The notes under the pieces are model-generated. The model made no database searches. It worked only from the letters and a program-made list of their open reading frames with translations, and was not told the DNA's origin. 64,000 nt of DNA, from contig NC_135359.1 of assembly GCF_051622035.1 (NCBI RefSeq), forward strand, positions 20,173,501 to 20,237,500. Direction: 5' to 3'. The stretch comes from Arctopsyche grandis (lineage: Eukaryota; Arthropoda; Insecta; Trichoptera; Hydropsychidae). This document shows positions 12,936-24,800 of this stretch, piece after piece; position 1 is the first letter of the stretch, and each line of letters starts with the position of its first letter. The position numbers and the translations under genes are program-made.

Positions 12936-14632
12936 GTATTAAGGAATACAGTAAAAAAACGTAAATCCTTATGTGCTTTCAAAAAAACTTGCTGATGAGT
13001 TGTCACTATTATGCATAATAGAGTTGGGCAACAATTCTGCTGGATGTGGATAATTAGGGTGCCACCAATTAAGGACTTCCATTTTGACAACATTGTTTAA
13101 AACGACTGAACAATTTGATGTAGAGTTGACATGATCTTGAAGGCTTTGACTGAATCCTAGATGAAGGCGATTGTGTCTCATATTAGGAGCAACTTTTGTG
13201 AAAATTGTATTTAAAATCATACCCATAATGGGAGGAGCATCTGAAAAACTCCCACAGTGCACCTGAAACAAAAGGACATCTAATATATAATTTCGAAAGA
13301 GACTTTGTAAGTATGTAAGTATTGTTGGTTCGTAAATCCGTGAGGTCATCGAACAAATGGATATTAAAATAAATTTAAATAAAATAAAACTATTCAAATA
13401 AATTTAATAAAATGTTTACTATTAGATTGGCCATGTTTAAATGGTTTATATTACAAATACCGAGTGAAGCCGGGTAAAAACACTAGTACGCTATAAGCAT
13501 ACCATAAACTATATATTTTGTAACCTTTAAAGTTTTAAATGAGCATTACTCAACTAACCTTTAACATCTTACAATCGATTTCTGGATTTGCTAATATGTC
13601 ATCTAATATTTCAAATACATTTCGTTTTGAGTTTTCAGCTATCCTTGGTACATATAGTGTTCTCTTTATAAATTTGAGTTTAAAGAAAAATATCCACTGA
13701 CTTTTGGACTTTTCATACCAAACTGATAGACATCTTCGTTTTAATAAATCTTTTGGAGTGTAGAAGTTAGAGTAGTTCTGGACTTTAATTTCCGTAGTGA
13801 AAGGGGCGTAAGTGTAGTATAAACTACGTATAACGCACGAGCGTAAGCCGTATCTTAAATGCATATGTACAGGTTGCAATCTCAAAGGTAGACCACAATT
13901 ATGCTTATAATGCTTTTTATATAAGCGAAACCAAAATTCGGCAGAGCGGCTAACGAATAATGTAGCTCGGCATATTCCGGCGAATCTTCCCACATCCTCT
14001 GGTGCGATAAATTTGGAAATGAGAAACCAAATATCTAAAGGATATAAATTTCCTTCTGAATCTGTGTCTGTTGTAGCAATACAGGTGGAAAAATCTTTAC
14101 GCAAACAGTTACTTTGAACAACAACAATTGTGCAACCATTTTCATCTTCTTGTTCCACAAGGTCAATATCGTCATCAACATTATCATCCCAGTTTCGATC
14201 ATCTGTTGATTGTTCCATCACCTTAACACTTTTATTTCTTTGAGAATGAACAACGTTGGCGTTTGCATAGTCGTTTAGTGAAAAATCTACAAAAAAGAAG
14301 TTCAAAACTTTGAATTCAGGAGTGAAATCAAATATTAATGATTGACAACATGCACATTGATACTACCTGAAAGGCACAAATTCTTCTTGGTTTTAATTTT
14401 AACATTTGGCATTGACATAAAAAAAGGCGTGATGATAAATTATACAGGAAAAAATGAAGAATTGAGAGATCTTAAAATCATGTTTCTATTAGGCTGAAGT
14501 TATTTAAAGATTTACATTTGTATGAATACCAAGGTATCTTCTTACGAACCATGGGTCAATTTGACAACTTGCACCACATTTTTCTTTACTACTATAATTT
14601 GGCCTAAAGCCATAGATATTTGAACACTTATT
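12936..14632. repeat. Segmental duplication, copy B (left part)
   Basis: Matches 10089-11870 closely and ends exactly where the Harbinger element is inserted. The remainder of the duplicate resumes at 19031. Confidence 0.85.
12969..14418 (-). CDS. TMEM183: TMEM183-like protein, tandem copy 2
   Basis: Three exons on the minus strand: 14418-14367, 14286-13559 and 13262-12969. They join in phase to 357 residues. It is very similar to copy 1 except at the start of exon 3. There it reads HCGSFSDAPPIMGMILNTIF, nearer to the PIVMGMIFTLF membrane segment I recall for the human protein, so copy 2 probably keeps the older form. Exon 1 ends with the canonical CAG/GTAGTA donor, whereas copy 1 has CGG/GTAGTA. 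The start codon is 215 bp from the edge of the Harbinger insertion at 14633, which separates it from the upstream DNA of the duplicated unit. Both copies are open; which one is expressed cannot be told from sequence. Confidence 0.88.
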
Positions 14633-15191
14633 GGCAGCGTTAACACTAGCGGTAGATACCGCGTTATTTGACGGCGTGGAAACATACAGCGTGTTCCAAT
14701 TTTTCACCAATCCGCGAGCCACACGACGCCCCTCCATAACTCGGGCAGTACCCATAGGATTGCCTTGGGGGGATGTCGTCGATATTTCAGAGAGCGTGTC
14801 GCCAACATATTTACGACATTTGCTCGGCTCATTACTTTATTCAATTATCTTTCTATTTACCCGGCTTCGCTCGGTATTTGTAATATAAACCGCTTAAACA
14901 TGGCCAATCTAATGTGGCAGCTCCCCAGGTACTGGCCGTAAACCAACGTGTGATACCGCTTCTTCTGTCATAACAAAATGCAGTGCATACCATCACCTCA
15001 TAACCACTTTATTGTTCAATTATCGTACTCTACTCATAACTGGTCATCTAAACACGCAACTTTTATTGTTCGCAGCACACCCACACCACAGCCTTCTACG
15101 AATCGAAACTCCAAGCGAGATGACATGACTAAACTACACCGTCACTTCTCTCACCCTTCTCCATATATATGGGGGTGGTATATGAGTACAA

Positions 15192-15196
<5 letters not shown>

Positions 15197-15259
<63 letters not shown>
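15197..15259. repeat. (TA)n microsatellite, left Harbinger arm
   Basis: About 30 TA units; the mirrored run at 18396-18461 differs slightly in length. Confidence 0.95.
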
Positions 15260-15261
<2 letters not shown>

Positions 15262-15361
15262 ATTAGGTAATATCGGACCATTTACAGAAGATAGAATATG
15301 TAAAATCAAAATTGTTTTATTTTAAAAAACGGACAGATTTATAAAATTCACAAATATCAAA

Positions 15362-15622
15362 ATGTCAATATTGAAGTACCTACCTAGTTCGTTTTGTGAC
15401 CCTCATTTATTAAAAAATGTTGCTAATTTATTGAAAAATGTGATTTTCAGGAAAGAGTTGAAAAAAATAGAGCAATCTAAAAGGTCGGGCTGCGGAGCTG
15501 ATGAGATATATACATATACCATCATCCTCGACATTTCACGAACTGAGCTTTTTGACCAACGTAGAAAAACCCGTGCTGACTATGGTAATCATCTTGATTA
15601 TATTACTACTTTTGGAAAATAA
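15362..15622 (+). CDS. MADF-like exon fragment in the left arm
   Basis: The open frame contains RKELKKIEQSKRSGCGADEI, similar to the KSGAGADDVY signature after the MADF DNA-binding domain in insect transposon-associated proteins. An acceptor (GATTTTCAG) precedes GAAAGAG. The same frame is present on the minus strand at 18293-18033 with one clear difference (FDQRR against FGQRR). MADF proteins act as the DNA-binding partner of some Harbinger nucleases. Only a fragment is recognised, and the upstream exon was not defined. Confidence 0.45.
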   Translation: MSILKYLPSSFCDPHLLKNVANLLKNVIFRKELKKIEQSKRSGCGADEIYTYTIILDISRTELFDQRRKTRADYGNHLDYITTFGK

Positions 15623-16086
15623 TTTATTTATTAGGTACTATTCGACCACATCAACTTTAGTCTCGGCCCGATGATAGTAATTCGACAATGGACTGAAAAC
15701 AATATTAAACACCATGAAGATGGCATGAGGGCGAAATCAGACAGCGGTGAATGTGGGACGTGGTTTTTTTAGATACATATAGAAAAAACGTGGCATTCAT
15801 CGAACGCGTACATGGGATAGTTTAGAATTTTATAAAGAAAATAAGAAACTTTTGAATCAAATTAGCAGTGTATAAATAAATATAGCAACAGAGGTGATGA
15901 AATTGAGTGAGAATGAAGATGATTAAATTCAACAATTAATTTTTAAGCGCACTTTTTAAGTTCCTAACTACATATGTATATTCCGGTTATTATGAAAGTG
16001 GAATAAGTCATATAATATTTCCTTTGAGATAATTGGACTTTTGTGTAAATTTGTTTTAAAAATTATTGTGATACCTTAGCCTTATG

Positions 16087-16207
16087 GGGGTCTACGTGAC
16101 GAGCCGGAATCTGATATTACCGAAAACGCAAAGATCGAAAATCGAAAGATCTTAAGTCGAAATATCAAAAAAAGAGGATGCATGGTAAACGGTACATACT
16201 CACTGTA
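16087..16207. mobile_element. Truncated MITE family B copy
   Basis: GGGTCTACGTGACGAG followed by GATCGAAAATCGAAAGATC and CATGGTAAACGGTACATA, as in the copies at 35816 and 37215. The second arm is missing. It is nested in the Harbinger centre. Confidence 0.6.
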
Positions 16208-16714
16208 TGACCGGCCTTATAGATATAATCTTTTCCCGCACAATTATAAATAAAATTGTAAAATAAACATTTTTTTGTTAAATGTTCTCTTTTTTTGTCC
16301 ATGACACTTGGCAACCCTAGCTTATGGTGATTTTCGATGATAGTGCGATATAACTAGAGGTAGGATAGTCACAGTGCTATCCATTGTTGTAAATCCTTTG
16401 TAAAAAAGGTTCGGCAAACTTTGAACAATACGCGGCATCTTCTGGGTCCGGTGACTAGATATAACCATGTCTTTGAATATATGTATATAAATATAATGTA
16501 GCATAGCAATATGAAAAATTATTACGGTAAATAATAATTACGGATCACAAATGAAATTATTTTATTTAAAAAAATCAATATAATACAAATATACATAAAA
16601 AAGAATAACAAAGATAGTAATAAAATAAAAAGCAAGAAAGAAATATGTATAGTAAAAAAACAAGTAAATAATAATGATAATTATATAGGTTGACCTACCA
16701 CGGTGTCTACAAGG

Positions 16715-17212
16715 TTACAAGGCTGTTCTTCTTTTCTCATCGAAGAAATACTGTCGAAACTCGTCTCTGACTGTTTTTGCATCTGACTTAGCATTTCGAT
16801 TAAAAGAAGTGGAAAGGCTAGTTATTGTGTCTTTGTCTTCTTCTAATGCAATATCATCAGCTACTAATACATATGGAAAATTCGTCGTGGTGTTGGGCAA
16901 TGGACATGGCTCTGGCAAATTTAATTTGCGTTGTTCATAGAGTTCCCAAAATTTCGTATAGAATAAAACTCCACCATCTGAGATTTTTCCGTTTGTTCCT
17001 ACATCAATCATGATGAACTCTTTTCTCGCATTAACCAAAGCCATGAGGACAATGCTATAAAAGCCTTTATAATTGTAGTATGAGGGACCCGACATTCGAG
17101 GTTTAATAATTTCAATGTGTTTGCCATCTAGACTTCCAATGCATCTGGGGAAATTGTAAAGTTTTCCAAATTCATTTGCGATTTCGATCCATTCTGCATC
17201 TGTTGTTGGCAT
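16715..17212 (-). pseudogene. Harbinger transposase (DDE_Tnp_4 type), internally deleted
   Basis: The minus-strand exon opens after acceptor TTTCAG with MPTTDAEWIEIANEF, then FPRCIGSLDGKH, which carries the first catalytic Asp. IDVGTNGKISDGG follows with the second. After PYVLVADDIA the family normally continues for roughly 60 or more residues that include the RARRxxE block with the catalytic Glu. Here the frame goes straight to an Asp/Thr-rich stretch and the usual C-terminal VRDEFRQYF. The Glu region is therefore missing. Unless that segment lies in another exon or frame, the nuclease is inactive. Upstream exons were not resolved. Confidence 0.7.
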
Positions 17213-17444
17213 CTGAAAAATTTTTAATTTAATTTTTTTTTTTTCAGGAAGATTATTCTCAACAACACCAAAATGAAGTAGTACAAAAAGAGTCTGATAT
17301 ATTCGTCTCTTAATGATGACGATGAAGGTCCAATGCCGAAAATAACAAAGAATAGGCCGAACAAAAAAAAATGAGCTGCTTGCACAAGCATGCACTATAC
17401 TGTCTCGGCCCATTGTTGAATCTCCCCAAACTTCTTTCGATCTA

Positions 17445-17828
17445 ATGTGTGCATCCTGGATTGAGAGTTTAAAAGGCTTAAATCCGAAACTAAAATTAGA
17501 TAAAGCACATGCCATAAACAATATAATATATGAAGCTCAAACGAAAAATTTGTATTATACTGAAATTAATAATTCATTATCTCTCACATCTTTATCAAAC
17601 TCATCGCCACATGTTATCCACATACCCGAGAATACTAGCTTCAATTCACCCAAAATACAAGTAATAGAAGGGTTGGAACCATCAACACACATTACCAAAC
17701 GTCCGCCAATTATCCACATTCCTAAAAATATTAAATACAATCCAACGGGTATACGAATAACAGAAGGGTTGGCTTCAAAAATTTTTATAAAACATCAAAC
17801 AACATCATACATAAACATAATCATCTAG
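17445..17828 (+). CDS. BESS-like C-terminal segment of the Harbinger accessory protein
   Basis: The frame includes WIESLKGLNPKLKLDKAHAI and NNIIYEAQ, resembling the BESS protein-interaction motif found after MADF domains. It then contains two repeated units with HIPxN and EGL. It lies on the same strand as the MADF-like exon of the left arm, so the two may be parts of one accessory gene. The assignment is by pattern only. Confidence 0.4.
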   Translation: MCASWIESLKGLNPKLKLDKAHAINNIIYEAQTKNLYYTEINNSLSLTSLSNSSPHVIHIPENTSFNSPKIQVIEGLEPSTHITKRPPIIHIPKNIKYNPTGIRITEGLASKIFIKHQTTSYINIII

Positions 17829-17979
17829 TCATCATTTATTTTTTTACATACCTCCTTTATTATTGTATTTCATTATAATTTGTTTTTTTGTTTATGTAAA
17901 ATGTTTACTATATAATAAGTAATATAAATAAAGTTTTTATATTACTTTGGTTTTTATTTTTACCTTTATATACTTCTTG

Positions 17980-18393
17980 ATCATCGGGCCGAGACTAAAG
18001 TTGATGTGGTCGAATAGTACCTAATAAATAAATTATTTTCCAAAAGTAGTAATATAATCAAGATGATTACCATAGTCAGCACGGGTTTTTCTACGTTGGC
18101 CAAAAAGCTCAGTTCGTGAAATGTCGAGGATGATGGTATATGTATATATCTCATCAGCTCCGCAGCCCGACCTTTTAGATTGCTCTATTTTTTTCAACTC
18201 TTTCCTGAAAATCACATTTTTCAATAAATTAGCAACATTTTTTAATAAATGAGGGTCACAAAACGAACTAGGTAGGTACTTCAATATTGACATTTTGATA
18301 TTTGTGAATTTTATAAATCTGTCCGTTTTTTAAAATAAAACAATTTTGATTTTACATATTCTATCTTCTGTAAATGGTCCGATATTACCTAAT

Positions 18394-18471
<78 letters not shown>

Positions 18472-19030
18472 TTGTACTCATATACCACCCCCATATATAT
18501 GGAGAAGGGTGAGAGAAGTGACGGTGTAGTTTAGTCATGTCATCTCGCTTGGAGTTTCGATTCGTAGAAGGCTGTGGTGTGGGTGTGCTGCGAACAATAA
18601 AAGTTGCGTGTTTAGATGACCAGTTATGAGTAGAGTACGATAATTGAACAATAAAGTGGTTATGAGGTGATGGTATGCACTGCATTTTGTTATGACAGAA
18701 GAAGCGGTATCACACGTTGGTTTACGGCCAGTACCTGGGGAGCTGCCACATTAGATTGGCCATGTTTAAGCGGTTTATATTACAAATACCGAGCGAAGCC
18801 GGGTAAATAGAAAGATAATTGAATAAAGTAATGAGCCGAGCAAATGTCGTAAATATGTTGGCGACACGCTCTCTGAAATATCGACGACATCCCCCCAAGG
18901 CAATCCTATGGGTACTGCCCGAGTTATGGAGGGGCGTCGTGTGGCTCGCGGATTGGTGAAAAATTGGAACACGCTGTATGTTTCCACGCCGTCAAATAAC
19001 GCGGTATCTACCGCTAGTGTTAACGCTGCC
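17980..19030 (-). repeat. Right terminal inverted repeat of the Harbinger element
   Basis: Reverse copy of 14633-15675, including the (TA)n run at about 18396-18461 and the MADF-like exon (18293-18033, minus strand). The outermost bases are CGCTGCC, followed by the duplicated ATT. Confidence 0.88.
18396..18461. repeat. (TA)n microsatellite, right Harbinger arm
   Basis: Mirror of the run at 15197. Confidence 0.95.
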
Positions 19031-19174
19031 ATTCAAGCTGATTTTTGGTAAAGAAATTGGTTAAGTTTTAATATTATTCATTTATCAATCAAAGTTGAGT
19101 TATTTTTAATGTTTAATAATGAGTGAAATTTAAATTTGTGTTAATTTTAGTCAAAATAAACGACAAAATTCCAA
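19031..19174. repeat. Segmental duplication, copy B (right part)
   Basis: Resumes ATTCAAGCTGATTTTTGGTA exactly as in copy A at 11871 and continues to AATTCCAAACT. Confidence 0.8.
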
Positions 19175-20843
19175 ACTTCTTCAACAACCAAACTACATAA
19201 TATGTAGTTTGGTTGGTGAAGTTCAATCAAAATACATTATATTATAATGAAAGATGAGTGAATGTTTATTTGTTTATGTACAGATAATCTTTGTTTATCC
19301 AGTCGACACTGAATATGTACATATATGCCCACATACAAATATTTGTATAGTCTTTAATACTTTATAGTATAGTACTAATATTGACGATTTTTTTAAATTG
19401 AAGACTCATTTAAAAATTTAGAGCTCATTACAAGTGTTTTATTAGTTTCATTACATATCTCCTCCTTCAATCATGCTATTTCTACTTTATAAATATGTCA
19501 ACTGGGTAAATACTCTTTTGCTTAGTTACTTAACTAGAATTTCATAGTAAGTACAATTCTAGTTAGAAACTGATTGGCAAAGTTAAGAATGATTATAAAT
19601 AAGATACATAATATATGTATACTACAAGTGAATTCTAAAATAACAGAAGTAAATATTGGAATAAAGTTTTTTTCGAAGAATTTGAACTTGATGATCTTCA
19701 CTATATCGAGAATTTGTGATCAGTGTTTGCTTGTCCCGTTATTAATTTTTTGGAAAGAGTTTACAAGCTCTTTTTGAGAATTGGTTTACTGCCTTCTGGA
19801 ATAAAAATATTGAAATATATTACAATGATTTCCGTAGGTAAGTTGGATGTTTAATAGTAATTATTATGATCAGATTAAACCAGCAAGTTCAGAAAGGAAA
19901 CGGCTAGTATGTATTATATAATCGGACAGTAGGGATAGGCATAAAAGCAATGATTGATAAAATCAAATATTAATTTTTATTTCAGCCAAGAATCGAATAT
20001 ACAAATTTTTAAATGGATGAAAAATTTTTAAATGGATGAATTAATAATTTAGTTATTGAGTCAAACCGTGTATGTCTATATGTACGGAGCCGGAAAACTC
20101 GGGGGTGCAGCAAGGCACCCGGGTTTAATTATAAATAATTTGCCATTTTCCTACTATGGCACTTAAATCATCCTCGGATGATTTAATTGCCATAGTTGAG
20201 CGGTATTTTGAACTTCGATTAAGGGCGCAAAATAGTTTAGAGACGTCATTAACGCCTCTAGCAAAACATTGTACAAATTTTAACGGTGAATGAATGCATT
20301 TTAAATTTTTTTTATTTTATTTAACCAGGAGCATGGACTAATGTTTAATATATAATTTCTTTCGAAAAAAGTAGTCATGGGTTTGAGTCCCACTCGTTGC
20401 TGCTGGTCAGACCTTAGTTTGTGACTCCAGGTCGATCGTTTCTCATCAGAATTTCATTGAAACGGTTCCTGCAAAATTGGCATCCCTTGCAAAATTTTTA
20501 GCTATTTAGCATCTCATTTTTTTGCTAGTTTGTATAAATGCTGAAAATTTCTCTATACCGTTCACTGAATTATAATTTTATTTTGATATTTTAATATAAT
20601 AATAATAATAGTTTTAATTTTGATATTTAAGATAAAATTTTTAATTTAATTTTTATTTTAATATTTTGTACGCTACTGGTCCCAGATAAGTCGGCCTTCG
20701 TTGGTTTGGTGTATACGTACCATTAAACGAGTCCGTATGATTTATTGAATAAGATAAAATAAAATGTCATGTAATATTCAGATAATTTTCGCTCCTGCGC
20801 CTCCATCTGGAGAAGGTTGGATTTGAATGCGTATACATTTGTG
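19175..20843. other. AT-rich intergenic DNA
   Basis: No gene seen. It includes a SINE remnant (20370-20500) and a GC-rich patch near 20090-20130. The rest is low-complexity AT. Confidence 0.5.
20370..20500 (+). mobile_element. tRNA-type SINE remnant
   Basis: GGGTTTGAGTCCC resembles a pol III B box. The following CTGGTCAGACCT...GTGACTCCAGGTCGATCG...GAAACGGTTCCTG matches the body of the SINE at 34655-35093, in the opposite orientation. Confidence 0.6.
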
Positions 20844-21076
20844 GGTAAACGGACTACTAGTCATATGTGAACCAGTCACAGGACAACCGGTCGCTCTAGG
20901 TCGGTCATACGTGATCACCCGTCACACTAAAACTGGTCACACCCTAAAATCGGTCACGAGAAAACTGGTTGATTGATTTTAGGGTGTGTTTGTAGGACCA
21001 GTTTTTAGTTTGACGGGTGATCACGTGTGACGGATCTAGAGCGACCGGTTCACATTTGACTAGTAATCACCGAACC
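20844..21076. mobile_element. MITE family C, copy 2
   Basis: Ends GGTAAACGGACTACTAGTC and (reverse) GGTTCGGTGATTACTAGTC. The 8 bp repeat CATTTGTG flanks it (20836-20843, 21077-21084). It is about half the length of the copy at 9185 and lies directly upstream of the liprin-alpha GC-rich leader. Confidence 0.85.
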
Positions 21077-21084
21077 CATTTGTG

Positions 21085-21614
21085 TGACGAGTGCCGGCTG
21101 GAAAGGGGGAGCAGGAACGGAGGAAAAGATGGGTGTGTGTTGCAGAGCGCGCATTGCGGTCGACGGCGGCGAGTGAGAGCGTGTGCGAATCGCGAGTATG
21201 TGTGTGTGGGTGTGGGTGTGAGAGCGAGCGCGGGTGCATGTGGGTGTGTGGGTGCGGTGGTGAGGTGGTGGTGGTGCGTGCAGTGCGGCGCTGGGGGCGG
21301 CGCGGGGCGGCGGTGGGCGGCGGGCGGCGGGCGGCGGGCGGCGGGCGGCGGGCGCGAGCGGAGAGCGGAGGCTGACCGAGAGGGCGGCCGCTCTCACCCC
21401 CACCCCACCTCTCCTCACCTCACCTCCCCTCGCCTCGCCTCGCCTCAGCCGCGAGGAGCCGGCGGAGACCGAGAGCGAAGTGACGCGGCGCGGACTGGGT
21501 CGGCTCGGCCGAGCGCGAGTGCTAGTGCGAGTACGAGTGCGAGTGCAAGGCGTCGCCCGAGCCTAGCGTAGCATAGCGTAGACGTAGACGTAGACCGGGC
21601 CCGTAGAGGCGAAC
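21085..21614 (+). promoter_or_regulatory. GC-rich promoter and 5' leader of liprin-alpha
   Basis: A strongly GC- and CpG-rich block of about 0.5 kb, contrasting with AT-rich flanks, with GGCGGGC repeats around 21308-21353. It leads directly into the liprin-alpha start codon. The start site of transcription cannot be fixed. Open frames through the block are low-complexity and are not called. Confidence 0.6.
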
Positions 21615-21863
21615 ATGTGGAACATGATGTGCGACGTGATGCCCACCATCTCGGAGGACGCCGTCAGCCAGCGCTCCAGCCAGCTGTCGGCCGACAACGC
21701 GGACCTGGAGCAGCTGATGGTGTCCATGTTGGACGAGCGCGACAAACTCGTCGACAGCCTGCGGGACGCCCAGGAGCGCCTGGCCGACGCCGACGCCCGT
21801 CTCAAGCAGGTCGAGAAGCAGCGCGACTCTCTCCAGAGACAGATCCAGGACAGCCTCAGCCAG
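21615..21863 (+). CDS. Liprin-alpha: Liprin-alpha exon 1
   Basis: 83 codons, [10 protein letters not shown] to [13 protein letters not shown], phase 0, donor GTATCG. An alternative start at 21624 (MMCDVMP) corresponds to the vertebrate start. I keep the upstream ATG because insect proteins begin MWN as I recall. Confidence 0.95.
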
Positions 21864-24800
21864 GTATCGTATCCTATTATACATGTACATTGATCGATCC
21901 CCCTGCACACCTGCACCTTCTACCCTTCGCCCTCCACACCTAACCTGCTCGGAATCGATCATCATTCACGTCGCCTGTCAAACTCGCCGTCTATCCTGAA
22001 AGAAGCCAATGAAAAAGGCGACACGCCTCGAAAACGTTCCTCTCTAGTATCGAGCATTTCCATTTGACGCGTCCCGTACCCTACCGTCACCTAGCGTCTG
22101 TTTTTGGCATTAAAAAAGGAGGAACGTTTCGGCCAAATTTTCAAATCGAGCGTTTCAAAAAAATGTGCGAAAACCGGGCGGATTTACTCGTACTCGGACT
22201 CGGTTGCGCAAAGATGACATCTAGTGGGCAAAATTTTCATTAGGAAAATTCGACCCCTAATATGTACCGAAAACTCGCACGTCCTACGAATAGACGTTTT
22301 ATTTTATCGAGTCTTTCATTTGATCGATTCATTTATTTATTTTATTTTTGAAATTTTGTAATTTTCTTTTATTTATCACAACTTAAAACAAATAAATATA
22401 CCAATTTTCCCCGTTTAAAAACATATAAGTACATATGTACTTCAAATCTATTTCAATTTTAGTTCAATGCAGTTTTCCTCATATTGACATGCTATCAAAT
22501 AGCCTCGACTGCACATAAGCATGTCGACTAATTTTCTTATTAAAATATTACCAATTAAATTTAAATGTTATTAAATTACAAATACTTATCCATGTCTTGA
22601 TTTATTCCTTTTATGTTAATTATAGTCACACACCACATTGACGTCGCCTCATATATGTAAATCTTAATCGTCGTTCATTAAATCAGACATATAATATTAG
22701 AAAATTGTCACCGTGACTTATGGGTTGGCTTTATTTTTGAGTATCATTAATGCAATTGAAATCGTACACAGCAAAAATCTTCCGATTACAATTCAAATTT
22801 TAAATTAATCTTATACGAATAGTCACAATCTTAGTTTGGGTTATGACCGGATTTAACGTGATACAAGATATGATCGTACGTTCATATGTATATGTATTAT
22901 ACTTCAGCCACCAGTATGCATATGCTTTTAAACAAATAAAAACCAAGGCTGTGGAGTCGGAGTCGTAGTCGGAGTCATGCAGAAGGAGTTGGAATAGTAA
23001 ATAAAATATCAACCAACTGCGACTCCTTTTGATTATTTTCTTTTATTAATAGTATTATGTACTAGCTATTTTATACGCCGGCGAGAAAAGTCGATCTTAC
23101 TTAAATCCTTCAAGTCGAATTCGGGGTTTGGAGTCGGAGTCGGAGTCGGAGTCGATAAATTTCGATACGACTCCACAGTCCTGCAATAAACGTACACGAA
23201 TTTCACCCTCCCCAATGAGAGCTCCATTCAGAGAAATTTTATGTTTTTCTTAAACCTCCCTCCATTACGAACAACCCAATTTCAGTTATTTTAAGTATTT
23301 TGCATTATATTTTTCAGCTGAAAAGATTCATACAAAGGTACCGCACTCTTTTCATACATGTGTGCGATTATCGAGCTGCTATTGTGTGGTTATTTCCCAC
23401 GTTTACCTCGAGACTAGTAATGTTGTTTTCGAAAAATTGTACGTGTTTTTTTGCAAAGTAATAAATCGCGGCAGAGGTTTCGAGTCGGTGGTTTTATTCA
23501 CCGATAGTGTTTTCTGGCACAGCATTACAATATTATGCGAAATATCCGAGCAATAAAGCGGGGGATCGGCGGCCGATATTGGATTTGGTCTGATGGGGGC
23601 TAAAGTGTACCCCACACACACCCTTCAGTACGTGTCTGGCATCATTCGACCCCATTGCTTATTATTATAACTCTCTCAGTTCCATAAGTAGAACGCTTGG
23701 AACTACTATTTACGACTCGTCGATCAACATTCCACGACATTAAGATCATTCGAAAAACCAAAAATCCTTCGAATTTTGCATTTTCTTACAGATCAATACG
23801 AGTACTGTGTACGTAACGGCTTGCACTGCCAAAAACACAATCGACAAATGCAATTCCGCTTCATTCGATGTAGACCAGCGATTTTTGTCCAATTTATGTC
23901 AAGGTCCTCGGATAAACCGTCAATAGATAATTTAGGAATGCTGCAGGTAAACAAAGGCCTCTGAGCTAGCAGCGCTCCGAATTGTACATCGATTAAGTCA
24001 ATTAGCAGAATCGATCCAATAATTGATTCGATTAAAGTTTTCAAAAAAAAATTAAAAGTCGGCTTTTCCCCCCACGAGGGTTTGCGGGGTCGTTGAACGA
24101 GGGTCGGTAACCTTTTCGACGCGAGTGCGAAACTGTTGCATTGGATCTCGTCTTTGGGGCATTAGGGGGTTCAAGTTGTGATATGATGGAGTGGAATCTC
24201 GCTCCTGACGGTGATTATGTGCAGAAACGTAATGCAATGGTGCAGTGCAAGTGCAATTGCCACAGTGAAATTTCATAAGGTGCAGCGGGGCGATGCAGTG
24301 TCGCGTTACGCGAGCCTATCCAATTGCAACTGCACTCGTTTCCATCAAATGCACCGACTCGATGCGTGTGCTTTTAATTAATTTTAATTTTCGTATCATG
24401 TGGGGCCCAGTTTCTTGACACCATCACAGTAATTGTTTTCTTAATATGTATGTATATATTATATTAACTTGGAAATTGAACGCCAAGATGCTACACAAAG
24501 TCTTGCACTCAAAGAAGTATGGAATGCTGCATGCTCGGCATAGCGAGAAAATATAAGAAGCGGTAAATGTGGGTGAGAAGTATGACAAGGGTAGTGGATA
24601 TAGTGGAGAGATCAAAGAAATTGAAATGGCAATGGGCGGGTCACGTAGCTAGAGCATGAACGAAATGTGGATAAAATAAGTGATACCCGAGAGAATGTAA
24701 AATGGTTAATGGAAGATGGGTAGACGAAATTAGGGAAATGTGTAAATTGAAATGGATAAGAGTTGCAGAAAACAGAGACGAGTGGAAGCGTGTTGGTGAG

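Larger units (their letters stand above)
14633..15675 (+). repeat. Left terminal inverted repeat of the Harbinger element
   Basis: About 1,043 bp mirrored at 17980-19030, up to and including CTCGGCCCGATGAT. It holds a (TA)n run (about 15197-15259) and a short coding-like exon at 15362-15622. It also includes a GAGCGAAGCCGGG word found in the TMEM183 introns (10706, 13462), so an older repeat lies inside it. Confidence 0.88.
14633..19030. mobile_element. PIF/Harbinger-type transposon with ~1.04 kb inverted repeats
   Basis: 4,398 bp, inserted in the TMEM183 duplicate with the 3 bp duplication ATT (14630-14632, 19031-19033). The empty site is preserved in copy A at about 11871. Ends are GGCAGCGTTAACACTAGCGG and its reverse. 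The inverted repeats cover 14633-15675 and 17980-19030 and look nearly identical, differing mainly in a (TA)n run and single bases. The centre encodes a Harbinger-type DDE nuclease on the minus strand and a BESS-like segment on the plus strand. A MADF-like exon lies inside each repeat arm. Confidence 0.88.

Noticed and set aside
21017-21571. 184-residue frame before liprin-alpha
   Set aside because: It starts inside a MITE end and runs through the GC-rich leader; composition is Gly/Arg/Ala low complexity and its frame differs from the liprin start.
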